From contig NZ_JARVTG010000001.1 of NCBI RefSeq assembly GCF_029846635.1, positions 3,607,501-3,671,500 on the forward strand: 64,000 nucleotides of DNA, in the 5' to 3' direction. This stretch comes from Pokkaliibacter sp. MBI-7. GTDB lineage: Bacteria > Pseudomonadota > Gammaproteobacteria > Pseudomonadales > Balneatricaceae. Of the stretch, positions 53,762 to 63,162 are shown piece by piece (within the stretch, counting starts at the first letter, position 1; every line of letters starts with the position of its first letter). The position numbers and the translations under genes are program-made. The notes beneath the pieces were generated by a model, which saw only the letters and a list, made by a program, of their open reading frames with translations, was not told the origin of the DNA and searched no databases.

Positions 53762-54946
53762 ATGTCAAAGCCGCAGTCATTTCGTTCTCTTGCTCCCCTC
53801 AGTCGTCGTCAGTTTTTGCTCGGTAGTGCTGCGACAGCGCTGGCTGTCAGCAGTGGTGTCGTGCTTGCCGACCCCGTCGCTGTCGAGGTTAATGGCGACC
53901 AGTTGTCGCTGCGTCTGAATGGCAACAAGTCAGATTTTTCGGTCTTTACGCTGGCCAATCCGCCGCGGCTGGTGATTGATGGCCCCACGGCAGGCATGTC
54001 GGCCAGCGCCATGGAACTGCAGTTGCGGCGCATGAAAGCGCTGAGCTGGGTCAGGACCACGCGCTTTAACCCCAGCCATCAGGACAAGTTCCGCATTGTG
54101 CTGGAGCTGACCGGTACGCCGAAATACAAGATCACCCAGACCGAAGGTAATCAGCAGCTGGTCAGTGTGCAGGCGCCCGCTGGTGCCGCCGTCGTGGCGA
54201 CAGCGGCGGCTTCCGCACCCGCCAGTCAGCCCGTGGAGCCAGTCAAGTCCAGCAGTGAAGTCCGCCGCCAGCAGCGGAAGGTGATCGTGATTGATCCGGG
54301 CCACGGTGGTGTCGACCCCGGTGCCATTGGCCGTAATGGCACCAAAGAAAAACACGTGGTGCTGGAAATCGCCCAGCGGGTCCGGGAGCAGCTGGGCGGA
54401 CGCAATGATCTGGAGGTGGTTTTCACCCGTGATCGCGATATTTTCATCCCGCTGTTTGACCGCCGCGATTTTGCCCGCGACCGCAATGCCTACATGTTCA
54501 TGTCGCTGCACGCTGATGGTTTTACCGACCCCAGTGCCAACGGTGCGTCCGTCTTCACTCTCTCCGAACGTGGCGCCACCAGTACCATGGCGCAGTTTCT
54601 GGCGGATAAGGAAAACGCCGTGGACGAGATCGCCGGGATCAAGTACTCCAAGGATAACGATGCGCTGGCCCGCACTCTGCTGGATCTGGTGCACACCAAT
54701 ACCCGCAAGGAAAGTGATCAGCTGGGCTCGATCATGCAGCAGGCGCTGCGCAAGGTGCACCGTATGCACAGCCGTCATGTGGAAGAGGCCGGTTTTGCCG
54801 TGCTGAAGTCGCCGGACGTTCCTTCGGTACTGGTGGAAACCTCTTTTATTACCAACCTCGATGAAGAGCGACTGCTGACCAGTGATGCCTTCCAGAACAA
54901 ACTGGCGGTCGCCATCAGCGGTGGTATCAAACGTTTTATCGGCTAA
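53762..54946 (+). CDS. amiC: Tat-exported N-acetylmuramoyl-L-alanine amidase
   Basis: This 394-residue protein has a Tat signal peptide (SRRQFLLGSAATALA), an AMIN domain (about residues 40-135) and a zinc Amidase_3 domain. The zinc and catalytic residues are in VIDPGHGGVDPG, KEKHVVLEI, SLHADGFTD and VLVETSFITN. It splits septal peptidoglycan during cell separation. The C-terminal 4 nt overlap the opposite CHAD gene. Confidence 0.93.
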   Translation: MSKPQSFRSLAPLSRRQFLLGSAATALAVSSGVVLADPVAVEVNGDQLSLRLNGNKSDFSVFTLANPPRLVIDGPTAGMSASAMELQLRRMKALSWVRTTRFNPSHQDKFRIVLELTGTPKYKITQTEGNQQLVSVQAPAGAAVVATAAASAPASQPVEPVKSSSEVRRQQRKVIVIDPGHGGVDPGAIGRNGTKEKHVVLEIAQRVREQLGGRNDLEVVFTRDRDIFIPLFDRRDFARDRNAYMFMSLHADGFTDPSANGASVFTLSERGATSTMAQFLADKENAVDEIAGIKYSKDNDALARTLLDLVHTNTRKESDQLGSIMQQALRKVHRMHSRHVEEAGFAVLKSPDVPSVLVETSFITNLDEERLLTSDAFQNKLAVAISGGIKRFIG

Positions 54947-55926
54947 TCCACTGCGTGGCTTGATGGACGTTGCTGACAGAAAACGGCAAAGGCAGTGTAC
55001 GTCGTCGCGCTGCCAATGCCCGCCAGCTGCGTCAGGATAAGCTGGCGTTTTTGCCGCAGCTGACTGGCCAGCGCTGCCAGTAACCCATCAACGGCCTCCT
55101 GTATTTCACTGCTTATCTCTCCCTGTTGCTGATAGTGCTGCACGCGCTCGTTAATAAACAGCTGCTGTACGCTGAGATCATTGAACTGACCCAGATCCTC
55201 CTGCAATCCCTTGAGACCTGCAAGCAGCCTGCTTTTACGTTTGCGCTCGCGATTTGTGCCGGGTGGTGTTGTGCTGTGCTGTTCAGCACGGGCGTCTGTC
55301 TGTACTGGCAGCATATCCAGAGCGTAGCGCAGCTTCTTGCAGTCGATACGCAACTGATGAATCGCATGATCAGCACTGTGCTCACTGACCTGCAAAGTCT
55401 GGATACAAACCTGCTGATAATGCTGCCAGATAAGCGCCTTGCCGACGTTAAGCAGCGTGGCGCTGAACGGTGCTGGTGCGGCGGTACTGCTCAGCGTGTA
55501 TTGCAGTTGCTGTCGTTGTCGGGCGTAACGTTTACCGGTCAGCCAGTGAACCAGCTGCTGATGAGCGTGGTCGCGGTCCGCACCCAGCAGCGTAAAGAAG
55601 GCATTTATTCCGGCATGATGGGTGGTATCCAGCGTCGCCATGCACTGGCTGTGGCTGGCGAGGAACACATCCAGATCACGCAGCCGATTGGTTTTCGCCA
55701 TGATCTGGCTGAGTGGACGGCGCAGCTGGTTCAGGCTGGCGGGTAAATGCGCACGGTAAAGACCAAGAATGGCGCGGGTTTTGCGTAGACTGACCCGATA
55801 CTGATGCAGGGCTTCACTGTCACTGCCTTGCAGGATGTCAGGCTCAAACTGGCATGCACGCTGCCATTGCTGCTGGCAGAACGGCTGGCACCAGAGTGCG
55901 ATGTCAGGGTGTTGCGGCTCAGTCAT
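54943..55926 (-). CDS. CHAD domain protein
   Basis: This 327-residue, almost all-helical protein has conserved His and basic residues (LHQYRVSLRKTRAILGLYR, AIHQLRIDCKKLRYALDML) typical of the CHAD domain, which binds polyphosphate. I chose the start at 55926; twelve earlier codons seem non-coding. It converges with amiC, overlapping by 4 nt. Confidence 0.85.
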   Translation of the reverse strand: MTEPQHPDIALWCQPFCQQQWQRACQFEPDILQGSDSEALHQYRVSLRKTRAILGLYRAHLPASLNQLRRPLSQIMAKTNRLRDLDVFLASHSQCMATLDTTHHAGINAFFTLLGADRDHAHQQLVHWLTGKRYARQRQQLQYTLSSTAAPAPFSATLLNVGKALIWQHYQQVCIQTLQVSEHSADHAIHQLRIDCKKLRYALDMLPVQTDARAEQHSTTPPGTNRERKRKSRLLAGLKGLQEDLGQFNDLSVQQLFINERVQHYQQQGEISSEIQEAVDGLLAALASQLRQKRQLILTQLAGIGSATTYTAFAVFCQQRPSSHAVD

Positions 55927-56071
55927 CGTGCTTTTCCCCAAACGGATGCATAACCATGGCACTGGCTGACGCAGCAGGCAAATCGTTACCTGCTGCCAGG
56001 GTTTGACCAGCTAATTGCTGGGATGTCTTGGGTTAAAAAATAGACGAAATAAACCATTGGGTTTGTTTTTG

Positions 56072-56100
56072 TTGACCTCAGGCAGACATGGCTTTTTAAT
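56072..56100 (+). promoter_or_regulatory. sigma-70 promoter of guanine deaminase leader
   Basis: A -35 box TTGACC (56072-56077) and a -10 box TTTAAT (56095-56100) are separated by 17 bp; each matches the consensus at five of six positions. Transcription would start near 56107. Confidence 0.65.
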
Positions 56101-56109
56101 AGCCGGTTG

Positions 56110-56126
56110 TTTGCCTGCAGGGCAAA
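56110..56126. promoter_or_regulatory. inverted repeat at the guaD leader start
   Basis: TTTGCC-tgcag-GGCAAA starts about 3 nt after the predicted transcription start. It could be a repressor operator or the first hairpin of the leader RNA. Confidence 0.5.
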
Positions 56127-56143
56127 TGCGCAATGACGTTACA

Positions 56144-56167
56144 GGCGGTATAGTCACCGCCTTTTTT
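56144..56167 (+). terminator. terminator in the guaD leader
   Basis: A 6-bp stem GGCGGT / ACCGCC with loop atagtc is followed by six T residues. It lies about 100 nt before the guaD start codon. The nearest upstream plus-strand gene (amiC) ends 1.2 kb away and the CHAD gene is divergent, so this terminator acts on the leader transcript itself. Confidence 0.8.
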
Positions 56168-56264
56168 GTGGTTGGCAGTCTGTCGGGTTCTTCCTCGCTA
56201 CGTTGACTCAGCAGGCTGCCAGCATTTTTGCTTATCGCATCAGCAGGCAGACAACGGGGCTACC

Positions 56265-57572
56265 ATGTCACATATTCAGGCGTATCGAAGTGCCATTCTT
56301 CACTGCATAGCCGACCCGGCGGAAGTGGGCGTTGACGCAGCGGTGGAGTATTTCGCCGATGGTCTGCTGGTGGTGGAAGACGGCCATGTGGTTGCCTGTG
56401 GCGAAGCCAGTGCATTGCTGGCCGATCTGGCCGACGGTGTCGAGGTGCAGGAGCTGCCCAATAGCCTGCTGACGCCGGGCTTTATCGATACCCATATTCA
56501 TTTCCCGCAAGTCGGGGTGATTGCCTCCTACGGCGAACAGCTGCTGGACTGGCTGAACAATTACACCTTCCCCGCTGAAGGCCATTTCCACGACAAGCAG
56601 CATGCCAGCGACATGGCTGAACTGTTTCTGCAGGAACTGCTGCGTAACGGCACCACCACGGCGCTGGTGTTTGGCACAGTGCACAAGGTGTCGGTGGAGG
56701 CTTTCTTCGAGCAGGCTGAGAAATATAACCTGCGCATGATTGCCGGTAAGGTGATGATGGATCGCCATGCCCCTGACTTCCTGACGGACACCCCGGAGTC
56801 CAGCTATGCCGACAGCAAGGAGCTGATCGAACGCTGGCATCAGCGAGGCCGCCTGCTCTATGCCGTCACCCCACGTTTTGCGCCTACCAGCAGCGATGAA
56901 CAGTTGAGCGAAGCTGGCCGTTTGCTGCGCGAATACCCTGATGTCTACCTGCATACCCATCTGTCAGAAAATCATGCCGAATGCGCCTGGGTGCAGGAGT
57001 TGTTTCCACAGTGTTCGGGCTATCTGGATGTCTATGATCACTTTGGCCTGCTGCGCCCAAGGGCGGTTTTTGCCCATGGCATTCATTTACAGGAAGCGGA
57101 GTTCAAACGGCTGGCGGAAACGGATTCGGCGATTTCGTTCTGCCCGACGTCCAATCTTTTCCTCGGCAGCGGCCTGTTCAATCTGACAGAAGCCGAGCGC
57201 CACGGCGTGCGGGTAGGCATGGGTACTGATGTTGGTGGCGGCACCAGTTTCTCCATGCTGCAGACTCTCAACGAGGGCTACAAGGTGCAGCAGCTGCGTG
57301 GCCACAAGGTTCACCCTTACAAGTCGCTGTATCTGGCCACGCTCGGCGGTGCCCGGGCGCTGCAGCTGGATGACCGCATTGGCAGCTTCAAAGTGGGTAA
57401 CGAAGCCGATTTTGTCGTGCTGGATCTGCATGCCACCCCGTTGATGAAATACCGCATGGCGCAGACCCGCAGTATTGAAGAACAGCTGTTTGTACTGACC
57501 ATCCTGGGTGATGACCGTGCCATCCGTGCCACCTATGCCGCAGGGCAGTGCGTTCATCAGCGCGATGCCTGA
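56265..57572 (+). CDS. guaD: guanine deaminase
   Basis: This 435-residue amidohydrolase converts guanine to xanthine using zinc. The metal motif is PGFIDTHIHFPQ; other signatures are the LHTHLSENHAEC segment, FAHGIHLQEAEF and the catalytic Asp in GMGTDVGGGTSFSML. The length matches GuaD. I chose the start at 56265; thirty-three upstream codons have no family match. It stands alone, without other purine genes. Confidence 0.94.
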   Translation: MSHIQAYRSAILHCIADPAEVGVDAAVEYFADGLLVVEDGHVVACGEASALLADLADGVEVQELPNSLLTPGFIDTHIHFPQVGVIASYGEQLLDWLNNYTFPAEGHFHDKQHASDMAELFLQELLRNGTTTALVFGTVHKVSVEAFFEQAEKYNLRMIAGKVMMDRHAPDFLTDTPESSYADSKELIERWHQRGRLLYAVTPRFAPTSSDEQLSEAGRLLREYPDVYLHTHLSENHAECAWVQELFPQCSGYLDVYDHFGLLRPRAVFAHGIHLQEAEFKRLAETDSAISFCPTSNLFLGSGLFNLTEAERHGVRVGMGTDVGGGTSFSMLQTLNEGYKVQQLRGHKVHPYKSLYLATLGGARALQLDDRIGSFKVGNEADFVVLDLHATPLMKYRMAQTRSIEEQLFVLTILGDDRAIRATYAAGQCVHQRDA

Positions 57573-57600
57573 CCACCCTTCTGCGATGTGCTCTGAGTGA

Positions 57601-57640
57601 TCGCAGCTACGCCTCCCGTGGCTGCGAGCCTGTTTCTCTT
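57601..57640 (+). terminator. hairpin after guaD
   Basis: A 7-bp stem TCGCAGC / GCTGCGA with a 13-nt loop is followed by a pyrimidine-rich stretch (GCCTGTTTCTCTT). It is a probable terminator. Confidence 0.5.
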
Positions 57641-57886
57641 CCGGATGGTCAATTTTTCTGCCAGATCGTCCAGCAATCCTACCAAGGCAGCATTCTTGAC
57701 CTGTCTGTCGTGACAATTCGTTGTTTCCTTAGGGTGATATGCGCACACTGGGCGCCATGGCTACGGTGTTATGCAGTGCTTTCACCCCGGCCATTCGTAA
57801 TGATGGCGACGTGGTTGGTAGCGATGTTATTTAGTGCAAGCAATGATCTCGGGATTTTGCCCGGAGTACAGGCCGCAAGGCCCGGC

Positions 57887-59077
57887 ATGGCCATAGCAGC
57901 AGACAAGCTGCTGGCTCAGCGTGAGCTGATTGAGCAGACCCTGCAAAGCGGTGTGCGCTGGCTGTTTTTCCCCTGCACGGTGGAATGCATGTATGAGCAT
58001 GACCGTGAGCGGTTGCGGCAACGGCAGCTGTGGAAAGGTGGCCTGCTGGCCATCCTGATTTATAACCTGTTTCTGCTGATGGACCGGCTGATGTTGCCGG
58101 ACATCTTTTTTGAAGCCATGGTCATCCGTCTGGGGATCGTGACGCCGTTGATGCTGGCGGTGCTCTATGGCATCCGCCGCGGGCTGCCTGCCCACTGGCG
58201 CGAGCTGTCGCTGCTGGTGATGAATCTGGTCATCATCGGCAGTCTGCTGGTGATGCTGGACATGTCGCACTATACCGACTCCATCTTCTATCACCCCGGT
58301 ATCTATCTGGTGCTGATGTTTGCCAGCGTGGTGGTGCAGCTGAACTTCTGGTTTACCCTGCTGACCTGCCTGTTCACCATCGCCCTGTATGTGCTGATCA
58401 AACCTGTACCCTCCGGGGTGCCTGACTTTGTCTTTCCAACCTATGTGCTGATGCTGGTGACGACGGCCCTGTTTTCGGTATTTGCCTGCTATACCCTGGA
58501 GCGCAACGAGCGGCGCACTTATCTGGCCGGTTTGCTTGATCAGATCCGGCAGCTGCAGCTGGCACGTCTTAACGACGAGCTGCGGATGCTGTCCTATACC
58601 GATCCGTTGACGGGGCTGGCCAACCGGCGCGAGATGAGCGGTTATCTGGCACAGCTGAGTAAGGCAAGACAGCGCGAGGAGATGGGGGTGATCATGCTGG
58701 ATGTCGATCACTTCAAGCATTTCAACGACCGCTACGGTCATCCGGCCGGTGATCGCTGCCTGCGTACCATTGCCGATACCCTGCAGAGTACGTTGCGCCG
58801 CAAAGGTGACATGGTTGCCCGCTTTGGCGGAGAGGAGTTTGTCGTGCTGCTACCGGGCGGCGATCTGCACATTGCCCGTCTGGTGGCAGAAAAGATGTGC
58901 AGTGCCATCAAGGCGCTGCGTATTCCCCATCAGGGAGCAGGTGAGGGTAACATCGTTACCATCAGTGCCGGCGTGGCGGTGGGCAGTGTCGATCTGGATA
59001 TCGACGAGCCTTTGCGTCTGGCTGACGAGGCCCTGTATCGGGCCAAGTCAGCAGGTCGGGACTGTGTCAGCGCCTGA
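57887..59077 (+). CDS. membrane GGDEF diguanylate cyclase
   Basis: This 396-residue protein has about six membrane helices (residues 45-210) and a C-terminal GGDEF domain. YTDPLTGLANRR, LDVDHFKHFNDRYGHPAGD and the active-site RFGGEEF are intact, so it should make c-di-GMP. An I-site RKGD lies five residues before GGEEF, implying product inhibition. I chose 57887 (AAGG upstream); ATGs at 57800 and 57803 are alternatives, and the 57573-57886 spacer otherwise shows only the hairpin. Confidence 0.88.
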   Translation: MAIAADKLLAQRELIEQTLQSGVRWLFFPCTVECMYEHDRERLRQRQLWKGGLLAILIYNLFLLMDRLMLPDIFFEAMVIRLGIVTPLMLAVLYGIRRGLPAHWRELSLLVMNLVIIGSLLVMLDMSHYTDSIFYHPGIYLVLMFASVVVQLNFWFTLLTCLFTIALYVLIKPVPSGVPDFVFPTYVLMLVTTALFSVFACYTLERNERRTYLAGLLDQIRQLQLARLNDELRMLSYTDPLTGLANRREMSGYLAQLSKARQREEMGVIMLDVDHFKHFNDRYGHPAGDRCLRTIADTLQSTLRRKGDMVARFGGEEFVVLLPGGDLHIARLVAEKMCSAIKALRIPHQGAGEGNIVTISAGVAVGSVDLDIDEPLRLADEALYRAKSAGRDCVSA

Positions 59078-59095
59078 TCGTCCGTCAGACAGGCA

Positions 59096-61018
59096 TTAGA
59101 GTGCGAAGCGTCCTACCAGTTGCTGCAGATCGCCGCCAAGACTGGCCAGCTGGGTACTGGACTGTGCGGTTTGGGCACTGGCGGTGGCGGTCTGGTCGGC
59201 TACCTCTCGCACATTTTCCACACTGCGATTGATCTCTTCTGCCACCGTGCTTTGCTGCTCGGCAGCGGTGGCGATCTGCTGATTCATATCCTGAATATCG
59301 CCAATCGCACGGGAAATAGCCGTCAGCGCGGTGCCGGTATCGCGGGCCAGGGTGACGGTCTGTTCGGTCAGTGTCCTGCTGTCCTGCATGATCAGCGCGG
59401 TGTCGTTGGCGCGCCGTTGCAAGGCGGCAATCAGTGCTTCTATTTCTGCCGTTGACTGCTGGGTGCGCTGCGCCAGGCCGCGTACTTCATCAGCGACGAC
59501 GGCAAAACCACGTCCGGCTTCCCCTGCGCGGGCCGCTTCAATGGCCGCATTCAATGCCAGCAGATTGGTCTGTTCGGCGACGGTTTTGATCACATCCAGC
59601 ACACTGCCAATCTGATTGCTTTCTGCCTTCAGGCTGGCCATCGACTGTACCGAGCGTTCCACTTCGGCTGCCAGCCGGTCCATTGAGCTGACTGTCCGGG
59701 CGACGACGGCGTCACTGCTGTGGGCCTGCTGAGCCGCCTGATTGGCTGCGTTGGCTGCGCGCTCGGCATTCAGTGCTACATCGTTGACCGTGGCGGTCAT
59801 TTCGTTCATGGCGGTAGCCACCAGATGAGTTTCATCCTTCTGGTTGAGCACGCCGTTGCGGGTCTGTTCAGTGACGGCCGACAGTTCTTCGGCGGCACTG
59901 GCCAACTGACCAACTCCGCTGGAAATATGGCCGATCAGCTCACGCAGGCGGTCATTGGTTTGCTGCAATCCCTGTTGCAGCATGCCTACTTCATCGCGGC
60001 GCTCTACGGTGATCTGCTGGCTCAGGTCGCCCTCGGCAATACGGCGCAGCTGGGTGACGGTCTGACGCAGGGAGGGCACGATCTGGCGATTGATGGCCCA
60101 GGCCGCCAGAATGCCGAGCAGGATGGCCAGCGCTGCGGTGCTGAGCAGGGTAGTGACGGCACTGTGTGATTCACTATCGCGACGGCTGATCTGCAATTGA
60201 TAGAGCTCATTGATGACGCTGAGAACGTCATTGGTGCGTGCGGTCATTTCCTGACGGGCGGCACTGATACGGCGTAAAGCCTGGGTGTAGCTGTCAATGG
60301 CCTGACGGTAGGCACTCAAGCTGCTCTGGAGTGGAGCAATCTGTGTTGCATCAACGCCGTGAATCTCGCTTTGCAGACGTTTCAGCTCTGTCAGGGCGGT
60401 GTCGGTGCTGCTAATCGCCTTGTCTGCCAGTTCGGCACGGGCGCCGTAGGTCAGACTGCGGGTATCAATGCGTGCCTGCTGAATGGCAGAAACGACTTGC
60501 CAGTAGGTGTCCAGATCCCGGATCGGACTGTCGCTCGCGGTGCTTTGCAACAGTTGCTGATGAAGTTGCTGCAATAGTGTGTCAGCTGCATTGGCAGCCT
60601 GATCCAGTTGCAGGTGAGTGCTACCGGCCTGGGCGTAACCCTGTCGCATATCGTCAAACGCCTGACGGTAGTCATTCTGCGTCAGGGTTTTGTGCTGATG
60701 TAGCAGGCGCAGGTTAGTGGGGTCCTTAAACGAGGCAATAATGCTGTCCTGCTGTTGTTCCATCTGCTGCAGGTTGTTCAGTACTTTACTGGCGGAAGCT
60801 TCATCACCTTGTGTCAGCATGTACTGCAGGCGGCTGATACGCATATCGGTGGTCAGGGTGTTGAGCTGGGTGATCGCCTGCGTCCAGTTGCTGCGTTTGA
60901 TCAGGGTATCCATGGCAGACCAGGCGGTGATCACCAGAGTCAGGGTCAGGGCCAGGACCAGACTGAACCCCAGTCCGAGTTTGAGGCTGACGCTGAGGTT
61001 ATTGAGCCAACGGAGCAT
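59096..61018 (-). CDS. methyl-accepting chemotaxis protein with large helical sensor domain
   Basis: This 640-residue chemoreceptor has membrane helices at about 17-35 and 288-308. They enclose a helical periplasmic domain of about 250 residues, the size of an HBM (helical bimodular) sensor. A HAMP linker and a standard signalling domain follow, with the tip EQTNLLALNAAIEAARAGE and GRGFAVVADEVRGLAQRT. I chose the start at 61018. The ligand is unknown; known HBM receptors bind organic acids or amines. The 61019-61375 spacer holds the divergent promoters, with no other clear feature. Confidence 0.9.
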   Translation of the reverse strand: MLRWLNNLSVSLKLGLGFSLVLALTLTLVITAWSAMDTLIKRSNWTQAITQLNTLTTDMRISRLQYMLTQGDEASASKVLNNLQQMEQQQDSIIASFKDPTNLRLLHQHKTLTQNDYRQAFDDMRQGYAQAGSTHLQLDQAANAADTLLQQLHQQLLQSTASDSPIRDLDTYWQVVSAIQQARIDTRSLTYGARAELADKAISSTDTALTELKRLQSEIHGVDATQIAPLQSSLSAYRQAIDSYTQALRRISAARQEMTARTNDVLSVINELYQLQISRRDSESHSAVTTLLSTAALAILLGILAAWAINRQIVPSLRQTVTQLRRIAEGDLSQQITVERRDEVGMLQQGLQQTNDRLRELIGHISSGVGQLASAAEELSAVTEQTRNGVLNQKDETHLVATAMNEMTATVNDVALNAERAANAANQAAQQAHSSDAVVARTVSSMDRLAAEVERSVQSMASLKAESNQIGSVLDVIKTVAEQTNLLALNAAIEAARAGEAGRGFAVVADEVRGLAQRTQQSTAEIEALIAALQRRANDTALIMQDSRTLTEQTVTLARDTGTALTAISRAIGDIQDMNQQIATAAEQQSTVAEEINRSVENVREVADQTATASAQTAQSSTQLASLGGDLQQLVGRFAL

Positions 61019-61375
61019 AGCGAAGAGGTCTCTCTGAAATAAGTGGGCCACCGCCGCGCGAGGCGGGCGGGCGCAAACAAGGTCATGGGGTGTGTCGCTG
61101 ACAACGGCGCGCTGATCCCACAATGGCGGGGAAGGGGCGGTCAGGGTGATGTAAAGCCTGACTAATTTTATCGGGATTAATCATGCAGACCTAGACGAAA
61201 GTCGTAGTGCGAGGGGTTGTGTCCTTAAAAACCGCGAAGCAATGAATTGGCTAAATTCTGCATTCTTCATTGTCTGAAAAGCGCAGATCAGGGAAAATAC
61301 CGGCCAATTTTATTTCTATCCGCAGAGGTCCGCCGTGCCGTGGCCCTTTGCCCTCAGCACAGAAGATTGAATTCC

Positions 61376-62962
61376 ATGTCCACCTCTGTCATGCCGCCCG
61401 AAATTGCCAAGCGCCGCACTTTCGCCATCATTTCTCACCCTGACGCCGGTAAGACCACCATTACCGAAAAATTGCTGCTGATCGGTCAGATCATCCAGCA
61501 GGCTGGCACGGTGAAAGGGCGCAAGAGTGATCGCCATGCCACCTCCGACTGGATGAGCATGGAGCAGGAGCGTGGTATCTCTATCACCTCCTCGGTGATG
61601 CAGTTCCCTTACAAGGACCGAATCGTCAACCTGCTGGATACTCCCGGTCACGAAGACTTCTCTGAAGACACCTACCGCACGCTGACGGCTGTGGACTCCG
61701 CGCTGATGGTGGTAGACGGTGCCAAGGGTGTGGAAGACCGTACCATCAAGCTGATGGAAGTCTGTCGTCTGCGTGACACGCCGATTCTGGCTTTCGTCAA
61801 CAAGATGGACCGTGACATCCGCGAACCCATCAGCCTGCTCGACGAAATCGAGGAAGTGCTGAAGATTGAGGCGGCGCCGATCAACTGGCCTATCGATATG
61901 GGTAAGCAGTTCAAGGGCGTCTATAACCTGTACACCGATGTGGTGCATGTCTACACCCCCGGCAAGGGCCACACGCTGCAGGACGATATCCAGATTCAGG
62001 GTCTGGAAAGTGATGAAGCCAAAGCGTTGCTGGGTGATCTGTGGGCAAACTTTGTTGATGAAATTGAGCTGGTGCGTGGTGCAAGTCACACCTTCAATCT
62101 GGAAGCCTATCTGGCAGGCCAACAGACGCCCGTCTTCTTCGGTACTGCACTGGGGAACTTCGGTGTGCGTGAAATGCTCGACGGCTTTGTGGAGTGGGCA
62201 CCTGCCCCGGCCAACCGCAAGACCGAAAGCCGTGAAGTTGCTTCTGCTGAGGAGAAGTTTTCGGGCTTCGTTTTTAAGATTCAGGCCAACATGGACCCAA
62301 AACACCGCGACCGTATTGCTTTCCTGCGAGTGTGTTCAGGCAGCTATACCCAGGGTATGAAGCTGCGCCATTGCCGCATTGGTAAGGATGTCCGTATTGC
62401 TGATGCAGTGACCTTTATCGCCGGTGAACGTGAAGCGGTGGAAGAGGCCTGGGCCGGTGACATTATTGGTTTGCATAACCACGGTACGATCCAGATCGGT
62501 GATACCTTCACCGAAGGTGAAGAGCTTAAATTCACCGGCATTCCGCACTTTGCGCCTGAACTGTTCCGCCGTGTGCGCCTGCGTGACCCGCTGAAGATGA
62601 AGCAGTTGCAGAAAGGTTTGCAGCAGCTGTCGGAAGAAGGTGCGACTCAGGTGTTCCAGCCGCTCAACAACAATGACCTGATTCTTGGCGCGGTCGGTGT
62701 GCTGCAGTTTGAAGTGGTCGCCTATCGTCTCAAGGACGAATACAAGGTCGAGTGCATCTACGAAGCCGTCAACGTTGCCACTGCCCGCTGGGTTGAGTGC
62801 AAGGACAGCAAGAAGTTTGAAGAGTTCAAGCGCAAGTGCGCTGATAACCTGTCAGTGGATGGCGGCGGCCTGTTGACTTATCTGGCGCCAACCCGCGTCA
62901 ACTTGAGCCTGGCTCAGGAGCGTTATCCTGACGTGGTCTTCCGCGCGACACGTGAGCACTGA
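61376..62962 (+). CDS. prfC: peptide chain release factor 3
   Basis: This 528-residue GTPase recycles release factors 1 and 2 on the ribosome. The GTPase motifs are SHPDAGKTTITEKLL (G1), RGISITSSVMQF (G2), DTPGHEDFSEDTYR (G3) and FVNKMDRD (G4). The length equals the usual 529 or so. I chose the start at 61376; forty-three upstream in-frame codons are not conserved. Confidence 0.96.
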   Translation: MSTSVMPPEIAKRRTFAIISHPDAGKTTITEKLLLIGQIIQQAGTVKGRKSDRHATSDWMSMEQERGISITSSVMQFPYKDRIVNLLDTPGHEDFSEDTYRTLTAVDSALMVVDGAKGVEDRTIKLMEVCRLRDTPILAFVNKMDRDIREPISLLDEIEEVLKIEAAPINWPIDMGKQFKGVYNLYTDVVHVYTPGKGHTLQDDIQIQGLESDEAKALLGDLWANFVDEIELVRGASHTFNLEAYLAGQQTPVFFGTALGNFGVREMLDGFVEWAPAPANRKTESREVASAEEKFSGFVFKIQANMDPKHRDRIAFLRVCSGSYTQGMKLRHCRIGKDVRIADAVTFIAGEREAVEEAWAGDIIGLHNHGTIQIGDTFTEGEELKFTGIPHFAPELFRRVRLRDPLKMKQLQKGLQQLSEEGATQVFQPLNNNDLILGAVGVLQFEVVAYRLKDEYKVECIYEAVNVATARWVECKDSKKFEEFKRKCADNLSVDGGGLLTYLAPTRVNLSLAQERYPDVVFRATREH

Positions 62963-62997
62963 TCTGGCACATTCTGATTCGCCTTAGTGCAACGATC

Positions 62998-63026
62998 AAA
63001 TGCCCTCATTTTTGGGGGCATTTTCG
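62998..63026 (+). terminator. terminator after prfC
   Basis: The stem AAATGCCC / GGGCATTT (62998-63005 and 63016-63023) has a 10-nt loop; its second arm runs into TTTTCGTTT. It is a good rho-independent terminator. Confidence 0.88.
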
Positions 63027-63162
63027 TTTCTGCGGTTGCAAAGCCGTACGACTCCGACTAAATCTGTATCCCTAATGACGTTGTGCCTGTTGATTGATTT
63101 GCAGCAGGATTTGCAAGGCACGCATCCATCCACCCGAAAGAGCGGTAGTCGGGCAGTAGTCG

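Noticed and set aside
53930..54778. 282-codon minus-strand reading frame
   Set aside because: It is antisense to the AmiC coding region, which has all its zinc-site motifs.
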